Of a stretch of DNA of 32,685 nucleotides, positions 1-7,260 are shown in pieces. The position numbers and the translations under genes are program-made. The notes under the pieces were generated by a model. The model saw only the letters and a list, made by a program, of their open reading frames with translations, was not told where the DNA came from and made no database searches. Origin of the DNA: Lysobacteraceae bacterium PS02065 (GTDB taxonomy: Bacteria; Pseudomonadota; Gammaproteobacteria; Xanthomonadales; Rhodanobacteraceae); NCBI GenBank assembly GCA_029959555.1, contig JASCPI010000052.1, positions 1 through 32,685 on the forward strand, given 5' to 3'. How positions within the stretch are numbered: the stretch's first letter is position 1; the number at the start of each line of letters is the position of its first letter.

Positions 1-66
1 CGGGCGTGGATCGTGCGGGGGGCGGCGCCGGGGCCGGCGCAGCCCGGCCGCGGCGAGGGATGGCAT
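1..66 (-). CDS. possible next gene of the mxa operon (partial, off left edge)
   Basis: The TGA stop of mxaI (68-66) shares its A with an ATG (66-64) on the same strand, a TGATG arrangement often seen in translational coupling. The frame stays open to the window edge for 22 codons, but the peptide is Ala/Arg/Pro-rich and matches no family I recognise. In many methylotrophs mxaR, a MoxR-type AAA ATPase, follows mxaI; this short stretch neither supports nor excludes that. It could equally be untranslated GC-rich sequence. Confidence 0.2.
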   Translation of the reverse strand, partial: MPSLAAAGLRRPRRRPPHDPRP

Positions 67-374
67 CACGGGTTCGGCAGCTTGGCGACGTCGTACTCGA
101 ACTTGCCGGTCTTCTTGAAGTTCGCGATGCGCTTGGCATTGCGCTCTTCCATCGCGGCCAGCGACACCGACTGCTTGTTGAGCTCGGTCGGGTTGTGCTT
201 CGGATCGTACTTCGAACCCGCGACCTTCTCGGGGTAGCCCGGCTTCGGCTCCCAGCAGTTGCCGGGCTCCTTGCACTTGGTGCCGTCGTAGGCGGACGCG
301 GAACCCGCGAACAGGCCCGCCGCGGCGAGCACGAGCACGGAAGCGGTGATGCGCAAGGTGGTGTTCGTCTTCAT
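66..374 (-). CDS. mxaI: methanol dehydrogenase small (beta) subunit MxaI
   Basis: Small periplasmic subunit of the alpha2-beta2 PQQ methanol dehydrogenase; it wraps around MxaF and has no known separate activity. The 102-residue product has a Sec signal peptide ending at the Ala-Ser-Ala near residue 28. This leaves a 74-residue mature chain starting YDGTKCKEPGNCWEPKPGYP, the family's highly conserved start. Cys34 and Cys40 correspond to mature Cys6 and Cys12, which form the known disulfide. The rest is Lys-rich, as usual for beta subunits. It is the fourth gene of mxaFJGI, 73 bp after mxaG. A purine-rich ribosome binding site (GAGAGGA) lies about 6 bases before the ATG. The start is fixed by the signal peptide. 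Finding MxaI separates this system from XoxF dehydrogenases, which lack a small subunit. Confidence 0.96.
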   Translation of the reverse strand: MKTNTTLRITASVLVLAAAGLFAGSASAYDGTKCKEPGNCWEPKPGYPEKVAGSKYDPKHNPTELNKQSVSLAAMEERNAKRIANFKKTGKFEYDVAKLPNP

Positions 375-447
375 CGTGGTCCTCTCTCGGTTGGACGTGG
401 AACCTCATCGGTGCGCCGGCCCCTCGCCGACGCGCCGCGTTTCGTGA

Positions 448-1005
448 TCAGGTGCACTCGGCGCCGGCGGGCACCTCGAGCGTGTCGTCCTTCGACCAGG
501 GCTTGTAGGCCTTCTTCTCCGCATCGGTCATCCACTCGGCCTCTTCGACCTTGCCGTGGTAGATGTGGCGCACCCACGCCATGACCTGCAGCATCTCGTC
601 GAGCGTGAGCGCGAGGTACTGCGGGCCCATCTGCGCGCGCGCGCCACCGAACACGATCGAGAACAGCCCCTCGTCGGTCTTGCCTTCCGGATACGTCCAG
701 TAGTCGTCGGTGAGCGACGGGCCGATCTTGCCCTCGGCGTAGTGGCCGTGGCAGGCCGAACACGCCGTGAGCATGAGTTCCTCGCCCTTCTTGAGGCACG
801 CGGGCTTGCTGTTGTACGGGTTCTTGCCGGTCTCGAGGAACTGCTTCACGCCGGGCGTGTCCTTGCCCTCGTCGCGCGCATTGGAAAGATCGAGCGCGGA
901 GCCGTCGGTCACGTTGCGGAACGTGATCTGCGCCGTCGCACCCGTCGCGGAGAGGCCGGCCGCCAGGGCGGTCGCGGCAAGGATCATGCGTACTGCTTTC
1001 TTCAT
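448..1005 (-). CDS. mxaG: cytochrome cL (MxaG), electron acceptor of methanol dehydrogenase
   Basis: Periplasmic class I c-type cytochrome that takes electrons from PQQH2 in methanol dehydrogenase and passes them to a typical cytochrome c and oxidase. The 185-residue product has a signal peptide (residues 1 to about 26) and one haem site, Cys82-Ser-Ala-Cys85-His86. Met126, in the GGARAQMGPQ context, is the probable sixth haem ligand. The acidic, Trp/Tyr-containing stretch after the haem site (DDYWTYPEGK) and the C-terminal region are typical of cytochrome cL rather than generic cytochrome c. The open frame extends upstream, but the signal peptide fixes the start at 1005. It lies 46 bp after mxaJ and 73 bp before mxaI, so it is probably cotranscribed. 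Confidence 0.95.
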   Translation of the reverse strand: MKKAVRMILAATALAAGLSATGATAQITFRNVTDGSALDLSNARDEGKDTPGVKQFLETGKNPYNSKPACLKKGEELMLTACSACHGHYAEGKIGPSLTDDYWTYPEGKTDEGLFSIVFGGARAQMGPQYLALTLDEMLQVMAWVRHIYHGKVEEAEWMTDAEKKAYKPWSKDDTLEVPAGAECT

Positions 1006-1051
1006 CGTCTGCCTGTCTGGGTAGTCCGTGGAACGCGTCGCGTCGGGAATG

Positions 1052-1906
1052 TCAGGACGCGACCGGCAGCACCGGCACGCCTTCGTCGTCGAGGATCTTG
1101 CGGATGCGCGGTGCCGCCTTGACGAGCGCCGCATTGATCTCGTCCAGCAAGGCCTGGTCGCCCTTGCGGACGGCCACGGACTGGTCGAACTGGAACGGGA
1201 TCGGCTCGCCCTGCCCGGTCTCGTCGGGCGGCACGAGCTTCATCTGCAGCGGCGTGGTGGATCCCTTCACGTAGCGCGCGACCTCGGGGCCGAACGCGAT
1301 GGCCGCCTCGGCGTTGCCCTGGGCGACCTCGTTGACCATGCGCGCGGGATCGACGCGGATGTACTGGTTGCGACGCGACTTGAAGTCGACCAGCGAGTAA
1401 ACGTAGTTCGAGTTGTCCTCGTACTTGCCGATCTTCTTGAGCATCGCCTCGCCCGACGACGCGAAGCCCGTCGCGATCTGCTTCATCGCGGCGAGTCGCG
1501 CATCGTTCCACGCGGTCAGGTCGAGGCCGCGGTCGGAGCGCGTGACGAACACGTAGCCCGAACGGTAGTAGGGCCGCGACGTGAGAACGCGCTCGTCGCC
1601 GCTGTCCAGGCCCATGACGACGTCGCACTCGTTCTTGTCGAGCTGGTCGCGAACGAGGTAGATCGCCGCGCGCGGCGACCACACGAACGTGGCCTTGCGG
1701 CCCATCGCTTCGGCGATCGCCTCGGCGATGCGATTCTCGAAGCCGCTGCCGTCCTTGTACGAGTACGGCGCCTCGATTTCCGATGCGCAGATGCGCAGCG
1801 ACTTGTCCGGCTGCGCGGCGGCGACCGGGGCGAACAGCGCGGCGGCCGCGAGCGCGACGCGGCGCAGCGTGGTGGAAAGGTTTCGAACGGTCATCGTGGT
1901 GTCCAT
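1052..1906 (-). CDS. mxaJ: MxaJ, periplasmic solute-binding-fold protein of the methanol oxidation operon
   Basis: MxaJ is needed for active methanol dehydrogenase and is proposed to help maturation or assembly in the periplasm; its exact role is not settled. The 284-residue product has a signal peptide ending near Ala-Ala-Ala-Gln (about residue 32). A two-lobed family 3-type solute-binding fold follows, starting LRICASEIEAPYSYKDGSGFENRI-like (residues 37-60). A conserved CDVVMGLDSGDERV block lies in the first lobe. The start at 1904-1906 has no clear ribosome binding site. An in-frame ATG four codons on (1894) is preceded by GGACACCACG, close to the arrangement before mxaI, and may be the real start (280 residues). 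It is the second gene of mxaFJGI, 49 bp after mxaF. Confidence 0.94.
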   Translation of the reverse strand: MDTTMTVRNLSTTLRRVALAAAALFAPVAAAQPDKSLRICASEIEAPYSYKDGSGFENRIAEAIAEAMGRKATFVWSPRAAIYLVRDQLDKNECDVVMGLDSGDERVLTSRPYYRSGYVFVTRSDRGLDLTAWNDARLAAMKQIATGFASSGEAMLKKIGKYEDNSNYVYSLVDFKSRRNQYIRVDPARMVNEVAQGNAEAAIAFGPEVARYVKGSTTPLQMKLVPPDETGQGEPIPFQFDQSVAVRKGDQALLDEINAALVKAAPRIRKILDDEGVPVLPVAS

Positions 1907-1955
1907 GGCATGGCGTGGAGAACGCGGGGCGCCACGCGGCGCCCCGCGCGTGGCA

Positions 1956-3815
1956 TCACTTGCTCGCGTACTCGCCGATCTTCAGGTCGTCGTACGGGCC
2001 TTTGCCGTCGAGCGAGAACACCATGACGCCGCCGCCCATCTGCGTGTAGTTGGCGAGCTTCTTGAACGCGCCGACCGCACCGAGGCCCGCGGTGGGATCC
2101 TCGAGATCCTGCACGAGACCGATGCCCGGCCAACCGCCGACGCCGTAGAAGATCGCGACGTACTGCGTGCCCTTGTGCGTGTAGGTCATCGGGTGACCGA
2201 TCACGCCGGACGGCAGCTTGAACTTCCAGAGCAGGTCGCCCGTGTCGGCGTTGCGCGCCTTGATGAAGCCGTCGAGCGTGCCGTAGAACACGAGGTTGCC
2301 GGCCGTGGCGAGCGTGCCGCCCCACACCGCGAAGCGCTCCATGTGCTCCCACTTGTACTCGCCGGTGATCGAGTTGTAGGCCTTGATCTGGCCGAGACCC
2401 TCGTAGTTCTGGCGATCGCCCTTCGGGCCCGGGTACATGTTGAGCGTGGCGCCGACGAAGAACTGGCCCGCGCGGTACGGCAGCATGAACGGTTCCCAGT
2501 CCATGCAGATGTGGTTGATGCCGAGGAAGAACAGCTGCTTGTTCGGGTCGTACGAGTCGTGGCCCTGGTTGTGGTAACCCATCGCCGACGGGCAGATGTC
2601 GCGACCGTTGTGGTCCATCTTCGTGGCGAACTCGGGATCACGCACGGGCAGGCCCGTCTTGAGGTCGACGTGCTTGACCCAGTTGACCGTGTCGTCGAGC
2701 TTGTCGGCCGAGACGAGGTCGCCGTTCTCGCGGTCGAGCGTGTAGATGATGCCGTTGCGGTCAGGGTGCGTGAGCAGCTTGCGCTTCTTGCCGGCCTTGT
2801 CGGTCTGCTCCGACAGCATCATCACGTTGACGCCGGCGTAGTCCCACTCGTCGTGCGGCGTCTTCTGGTAGCCGAACTTGGCCATGCCGTCGTCGACGTT
2901 GCGACCCCAGATCGTCATCGTCCACTTGTTGTCGCCGGGACGCATGGTCTCGTTCCACGGCGCGGGATTGCCGCTGCCGAAGTAGATGAGGTTGGTCGCC
3001 GGATCGAAGGCGTACCAGCCCCAGTTGGTGCCGCCGCCGATCTTCCAGGCGTCGCCTTCCCAGGTCTTGAGGCCGAGGCCGAACTGGCCGTAGTGCGGAT
3101 TGTCCTTGTTGAAATCCTTGGCGAGGCGCAGGTCGTCGTCGCTGCCGGTCGCGAACGCGCGCCACTTCTGCTCGCCGGTCTTGACGTCGTATGCGGTGAG
3201 ATAACCACGCACGCCGAGCTCGGCGCCCGACGAACCGACGATGACGAGATCCTTCACGACGTACGGCGCGATCGTGAGCGTCGAGCCGACGCGGATGTCG
3301 GAGTTCTCGAGCTTCCAGTACACCGCGCCGGTCTCGGCGTTGAGCGCGACGATGTGGCCGTCGAGCTGGGTCTTGAAGACCAGCGCCGGCACCTTGCCGT
3401 CACCGGGCCAGTAGGCGAGGCCGCGGTTGACGACGTCGCAGCACGCGACCGCGCGCGCCGCGGCGTTCTGCTTGGGCTTGTCCTGCCACAGGATGCGCGT
3501 CGGGTTGTCGAGGTCGAGCGCGAACGTCGAGTTCGGGAACGGCGAGTGGATGTACATCTTGCCGTTGACGACGATCGGCGTGCCTTCGTGGCCGTTGAGC
3601 ACGCCGGTCGAGAACGTCCACGCGGGACGCAGCTGCTTGACGTTCTTGTCGTTGATCTGGGTGGCTTTGCTGAAGTTGTTCGCGTTGTAGTTCTTGCCGG
3701 TCATCACCCAGTTCTCTTCGCTCTGCGAGAGCTGGACCAGCTTGTCGTTCGCGATCGCGAGCGACGCCATCACGGACGTCGCGAGGACCGATGCGCCAAG
3801 GACGATTCGCCTCAT
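1956..3815 (-). CDS. mxaF: calcium/PQQ-dependent methanol dehydrogenase large subunit MxaF
   Basis: Catalytic eight-bladed propeller quinoprotein oxidising methanol to formaldehyde in the periplasm. The product is 619 residues with a signal peptide of 22; subtracting 22 gives the standard mature numbering. Seen in the sequence: vicinal Cys125-Cys126 (103/104, the disulfide over PQQ), Glu199 (177) and Asn283 (261) as calcium ligands, Trp265 (243) stacking on PQQ, and catalytic Asp325 (303) in HDEWDYAGVN. The residue two after the catalytic Asp is Ala327. XoxF-type lanthanide enzymes have Asp there, so this is the calcium MxaF type. A good ribosome binding site (AGGAG) precedes the ATG at 3815; upstream in-frame ATGs have no signal peptide context. 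It is the first gene of mxaFJGI, with an 805-bp upstream region holding two copies of a shared motif. Confidence 0.98.
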   Translation of the reverse strand: MRRIVLGASVLATSVMASLAIANDKLVQLSQSEENWVMTGKNYNANNFSKATQINDKNVKQLRPAWTFSTGVLNGHEGTPIVVNGKMYIHSPFPNSTFALDLDNPTRILWQDKPKQNAAARAVACCDVVNRGLAYWPGDGKVPALVFKTQLDGHIVALNAETGAVYWKLENSDIRVGSTLTIAPYVVKDLVIVGSSGAELGVRGYLTAYDVKTGEQKWRAFATGSDDDLRLAKDFNKDNPHYGQFGLGLKTWEGDAWKIGGGTNWGWYAFDPATNLIYFGSGNPAPWNETMRPGDNKWTMTIWGRNVDDGMAKFGYQKTPHDEWDYAGVNVMMLSEQTDKAGKKRKLLTHPDRNGIIYTLDRENGDLVSADKLDDTVNWVKHVDLKTGLPVRDPEFATKMDHNGRDICPSAMGYHNQGHDSYDPNKQLFFLGINHICMDWEPFMLPYRAGQFFVGATLNMYPGPKGDRQNYEGLGQIKAYNSITGEYKWEHMERFAVWGGTLATAGNLVFYGTLDGFIKARNADTGDLLWKFKLPSGVIGHPMTYTHKGTQYVAIFYGVGGWPGIGLVQDLEDPTAGLGAVGAFKKLANYTQMGGGVMVFSLDGKGPYDDLKIGEYASK

Positions 3816-4004
3816 TGCCCCTTCTCCTGTTTCCCGGTTGTTGTTGCCGTGCTGCACAAGCACCGTGCGTTGCGAGCTGCCGTGCAAGGACGGTTCGAGC
3901 CTTGCGACTGCGACCAACAGGAAGAGCAGGAAGCGGGCCAGCACGCGATACGGGACGCGATCGCGAACGTGCTTCGTGAACGCACAACACTTCGTCGGAC
4001 GACG

Positions 4005-4017
4005 CGGGAAAAATTCC
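4005..4017 (-). promoter_or_regulatory. shared motif GGAA-N3-TTCCCG, copy upstream of mxaF
   Basis: On the minus strand the sequence reads GGAATTTTTCCCG, identical over 13 bases to the copy before the response regulator gene (6480-6492). Its centre is about 195 bp upstream of the mxaF ATG and it points toward mxaF. An AT-rich core with complementary GGAA/TTCC arms stands out in 70% GC DNA. It is a candidate binding site for the nearby LuxR-type regulator, by inference only. Confidence 0.5.
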
Positions 4018-4106
4018 TGCATGGGCGTCGCTGTTGCGCGTCGTGCAGGCACGACGCTTTCGCGTGACACGAATGCTCCAGAAGCGAAACACGCGGAGCA
4101 GCGCGA

Positions 4107-4136
4107 GCGACGCATGCATGCGAGCGCATGCGTCGC
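4107..4136. promoter_or_regulatory. 11-bp perfect inverted repeat in the mxaF-frmA region
   Basis: GCGACGCATGC (4107-4117) and GCATGCGTCGC (4126-4136) are exact reverse complements separated by 8 bases. No T-run follows on either strand, so a simple terminator is unlikely. It could be an operator for a dimeric regulator or the stem of a leader RNA. It lies about 290 bp upstream of mxaF. Confidence 0.5.
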
Positions 4137-4197
4137 GAATGAACCCCTGCACACCGCGATGACGGAGAAATGTGCGCCTCCACGATGCGCCGCAGAA

Positions 4198-4210
4198 GGA
4201 ACTCTTCCCG
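4198..4210 (+). promoter_or_regulatory. shared motif GGAA-N3-TTCCCG, second copy in the mxaF-frmA region
   Basis: Reads GGAACTCTTCCCG followed by A, with both arms of the motif intact. It lies about 385 bp from the mxaF start and 410 bp from the frmA start, so it could serve either operon. Confidence 0.4.
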
Positions 4211-4532
4211 ATGTGCACGACGTCTTCTTCCCGATCTCGCGCGATCACGCGACGACTCGGATGAGCTCCCGCGCATCGCGCACGCCGTCGCGCATTCCAG
4301 CGAACGCGCACGCGCGCGAGGCCTGTGCGACGCGGCGGCTCGCGCGTCACCACCCGCCCTGCCCGGTGCGACATCGCGCCGGGTGCGGCGCGATGACCAT
4401 GCCAGCGCTGGAGCACCTGCCCCGGGACAACTGTCGCGGAACGGTTACGGTGGCGCCGCCGATGTTGCAACGCACACGCCGGAATCTTCCCTATCCCATT
4501 GACAGGAAAGGCCTTTGAGGTGTCCACCGCAG

Positions 4533-4550
4533 TTGGCACGGCCAGTGCTA
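4533..4550 (+). promoter_or_regulatory. sigma-54-type (-24/-12) promoter for frmA
   Basis: TTGGCACG, four bases, then GTGCTA. The -24 GG (4535-4536) and -12 GC (4547-4548) are exactly 12 bases apart, as RpoN promoters require; the only mismatch in the core is G for T in the -12 TTGC. The predicted transcript would begin near 4560, about 60 bases before the frmA ATG. An extended -10 (TGCTAAATA, 4546-4554) overlaps it and is an alternative sigma-70 reading, but no matching -35 is seen. Confidence 0.55.
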
Positions 4551-4620
4551 AATACTGTGCGCTGCCGGCGCCGTTCCGGGCCTGCAACCGTACACATCAC
4601 CATCTGGAGCACGAAAACGC

Positions 4621-5733
<1,113 letters not shown>

Positions 5734-5827
5734 GCGTTTCCGGCCGGCCTCGCGACGGCAACACACCGGCCGTCGCGCGTCGCGGCATGGCGACTGTTTT
5801 CCACCTGCAATCCGAAGGAGATTCCCC

Positions 5828-6226
5828 ATGGCAAATCCCGTCATTTCCGGCGACGGCGTCGTCTCCCACGTCTTCATGGGCGCGGCGGACGTGGCCAAGT
5901 CCGCGGCGTTCTACGACGCGGCGCTCGGTGCCCTCGGCATCAAGAACCTCGGCCCGTTCGGCAACGGCTGGATCCTCTACGGCCGCGACAAGCCGGCCTT
6001 CATCATCGCCAAGCCGGGCAACGGCGAAGCGCCGTCGAGCAACGGCGTGACGATCGGCTTCGCCGCGTCGAGCACGGCCGAAGTCGATGCGTTCCACGCC
6101 GCGGGTCTCGCCGCCGGCGGCACCGACGAAGGCAAGCCGGGTCCGCGCGGCCACCTGCCGGGCGCCTACGCGGCGTACCTGCGTGATCCGTCCGGCAACA
6201 AGGTCTGCACGTACACGTTCGTCTGA
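5828..6226 (+). CDS. VOC (glyoxalase-like) superfamily protein
   Basis: A 132-residue single-domain vicinal-oxygen-chelate protein with two beta-alpha-beta-beta-beta modules. The first starts VVSHVFMGAADVAKSAAFYDAAL, with His14 a likely metal ligand. The last strand has YAAYLRDPSGNKVCTYTF, where canonical glyoxalase I has Glu at the position held here by Cys. Loss of the usual Glu ligand argues against a classical lactoylglutathione lyase; this resembles a widespread uncharacterised VOC subgroup. The ATG at 5828 has a ribosome binding site (AAGGAG) 7 bases upstream. It is probably cotranscribed with frmA and followed by a clear terminator at 6292. Its place beside a glutathione-dependent enzyme suggests a role with glutathione adducts, an inference only. 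Confidence 0.85.
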   Translation: MANPVISGDGVVSHVFMGAADVAKSAAFYDAALGALGIKNLGPFGNGWILYGRDKPAFIIAKPGNGEAPSSNGVTIGFAASSTAEVDAFHAAGLAAGGTDEGKPGPRGHLPGAYAAYLRDPSGNKVCTYTFV

Positions 6227-6250
6227 TGCCATGTCGGCCCGCGCGCGCCG

Positions 6251-6262
6251 GGAGGTTTCCCG
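6251..6262 (+). promoter_or_regulatory. degenerate motif copy GGAGGTTTCCCG
   Basis: Within a palindrome-like CCGGGAGGTTTCCCGG (6248-6263). It matches the GGAA-N3-TTCCCG motif with a changed fourth base and a spacer one base shorter. An inverted partner lies at 6335-6347, across the frmA-VOC terminator. It could also be the stem of an mRNA 3' hairpin. Confidence 0.25.
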
Positions 6263-6291
6263 GCATGCGCGGGCCATGATCACGCCGCAGG

Positions 6292-6320
6292 ACCCGTCCC
6301 GCACCCGCGGGACGGGTTTT
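6292..6320 (+). terminator. Rho-independent terminator after frmA-VOC
   Basis: ACCCGTCCC (6292-6300) pairs with GGGACGGGT (6309-6317) around an 8-base loop and runs into TTTT (6317-6320). It lies 66 bp after the VOC gene stop and fits the end of the frmA transcript. Confidence 0.85.
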
Positions 6321-6334
6321 CTCGGCAACGCGGC

Positions 6335-6347
6335 CGGGAAAACCTCC
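6335..6347 (-). promoter_or_regulatory. near-match motif copy GGAGGTTTTCCCG
   Basis: On the minus strand this reads GGAGGTTTTCCCG, one base (fourth position) away from the copy GGAAGTTTTCCCG at 8664-8676. It lies about 250 bp upstream of the response regulator gene. Confidence 0.3.
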
Positions 6348-6479
6348 CGGCACACGCAGGGAAGGAGCATGATCCCTTCCAGGCGCTTCAGCCATGTTCC
6401 GGACCGTGCACGCCACTCGACCCATCGCCCGTGATGATCGACGCCTGACCCGAACACAGCACGAAACGGAAATACACCG

Positions 6480-6492
6480 GGAATTTTTCCCG
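6480..6492 (+). promoter_or_regulatory. shared motif GGAA-N3-TTCCCG, copy upstream of the response regulator gene
   Basis: GGAATTTTTCCCG, lying within the longer palindrome GGGAA-TTT-TTCCC (6479-6491). It is identical over 13 bases to the copy before mxaF, and about 102 bp upstream of the response regulator ATG. This suggests autoregulation or a common regulator. The flanking 6227-6593 interval otherwise holds the terminator and two degenerate copies, and no gene. Confidence 0.5.
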
Positions 6493-6593
6493 ACGCATCG
6501 CAGCACACACGCCCCCGGCTTTCGTCCGGTTGTCGCGTGCGGCCGCGCTTCGCACAATCGCGCTCCCTCCGAACGTTCTCCCGGGAGCCGCGC

Positions 6594-7250
6594 ATGTCCG
6601 CCATGAAGATCGCGATCGCCGACGACCACGCCGTCGTGCGTGCCGGCTACCGCCGCCTGCTCGAGCTCGAGGACGGTCTCGAGGTCGTGGCCGAGTTCGG
6701 CGACGGCGACAGCGCGAGCCAGTGGCTGGCCGCACACCACGCCGACATGCTGATCCTCGACCTGTCGATGCCGGGCCGCGGCGGCATGGAGACGCTGCAG
6801 CGCCTGCACGCACGTTCGCCGGAGCTGCACATCCTCGTCTTCACGATGCACGAGAGCCCCGCGCTCGCCGCGCAGGCGATGCGCCTCGGCGCGCGCGGCT
6901 ACCTGACCAAGAGCAGCCCGCCCGAAGCGCTCGTGGACGCGGTGCGCAGCATCGCCGCAGGCGAGCGGCCGGTGTCGGAGGACCTCGAGGAAGGCATGAA
7001 GCAGAAGGTGCGCCGTACGCCGTTGCCGCACCTGTCGCTGTCACCGCGCGAACTCGACATCTTCCTCATGCTCGCCCAGGGCGCGAGCGTCGAGGCGATC
7101 GCCGAACAGCGTCGCATGAGTTTCAAGACCGCTGCCAACTACCAGACCGCGATCCGCAAGAAGACCGGCCTCGGCAGCGCCCTCGACATGAACCGTTACG
7201 CGGTGGCCCATGGCCTCTTGCAGACGACGAGCGACGGACGCACGAACTGA
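6594..7250 (+). CDS. LuxR/NarL-type two-component response regulator
   Basis: A 218-residue cytoplasmic regulator. The receiver domain (residues 4 to about 120) has the acidic pair Asp10-Asp11, phosphoacceptor Asp56 (LILDLSMPG), Thr84 and Lys106. The C-terminal LuxR-type helix-turn-helix (about 148-205) has LSPRELDIFLMLAQGASVEAIA and FKTAANYQTAIRKKTG. The helix departs from the typical VxxHxxxIxxKL pattern, with ANYQTAIRKK in its place. Similar regulators sit with methanol dehydrogenase genes elsewhere, namely MxaB in gammaproteobacterial methanotrophs and FlhR in Paracoccus, which controls mxaF and flhA. The neighbours here (mxaF, the flhA equivalent and a HisKA_3 kinase) make the same job likely. 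The ATG at 6594 was chosen because the receiver fold begins just after it. Confidence 0.92.
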   Translation: MSAMKIAIADDHAVVRAGYRRLLELEDGLEVVAEFGDGDSASQWLAAHHADMLILDLSMPGRGGMETLQRLHARSPELHILVFTMHESPALAAQAMRLGARGYLTKSSPPEALVDAVRSIAAGERPVSEDLEEGMKQKVRRTPLPHLSLSPRELDIFLMLAQGASVEAIAEQRRMSFKTAANYQTAIRKKTGLGSALDMNRYAVAHGLLQTTSDGRTN

Positions 7251-7260
7251 CCGTTCCCCC

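Larger units (their letters stand above)
3816..4620. promoter_or_regulatory. divergent mxaF / frmA regulatory region
   Basis: About 800 bp without a credible gene: open frames here are short, Arg-rich and without ribosome binding sites. It contains two copies of the GGAA-N3-TTCCCG motif (4005-4017 on the minus strand and 4198-4210 on the plus strand), an 11-bp perfect inverted repeat (4107-4136), and a sigma-54-type sequence near the frmA end (4533-4550). Another inverted element, GACA-AC-TGTC, lies near 4427-4436. I could not place a convincing sigma-70 promoter for mxaF. The unusual length suggests multi-site control of both operons or an unrecognised small RNA. Confidence 0.6.

Noticed and set aside
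1956..3815. Possible XoxF (lanthanide) methanol dehydrogenase
   Set aside because: The residue two after the catalytic Asp is Ala, not Asp, and MxaI and MxaJ genes follow, which fits calcium MxaF.
3880..3910. A tRNA-like B-box (GGTTCGAGCC) upstream of mxaF
   Set aside because: The flanking five bases cannot form a T-stem and no acceptor or anticodon stem is present.
1689..4067. A 792-codon open frame on the plus strand
   Set aside because: It runs antisense to mxaF and mxaJ, is rich in Arg/Val/Asp/Leu as expected from reverse reading of high-GC codons, and has no family features or ribosome binding site.
4499..4504. TTGACA as a -35 box for frmA
   Set aside because: No -10 sequence lies 16-18 bases downstream; the nearby -24/-12 sequence fits better.
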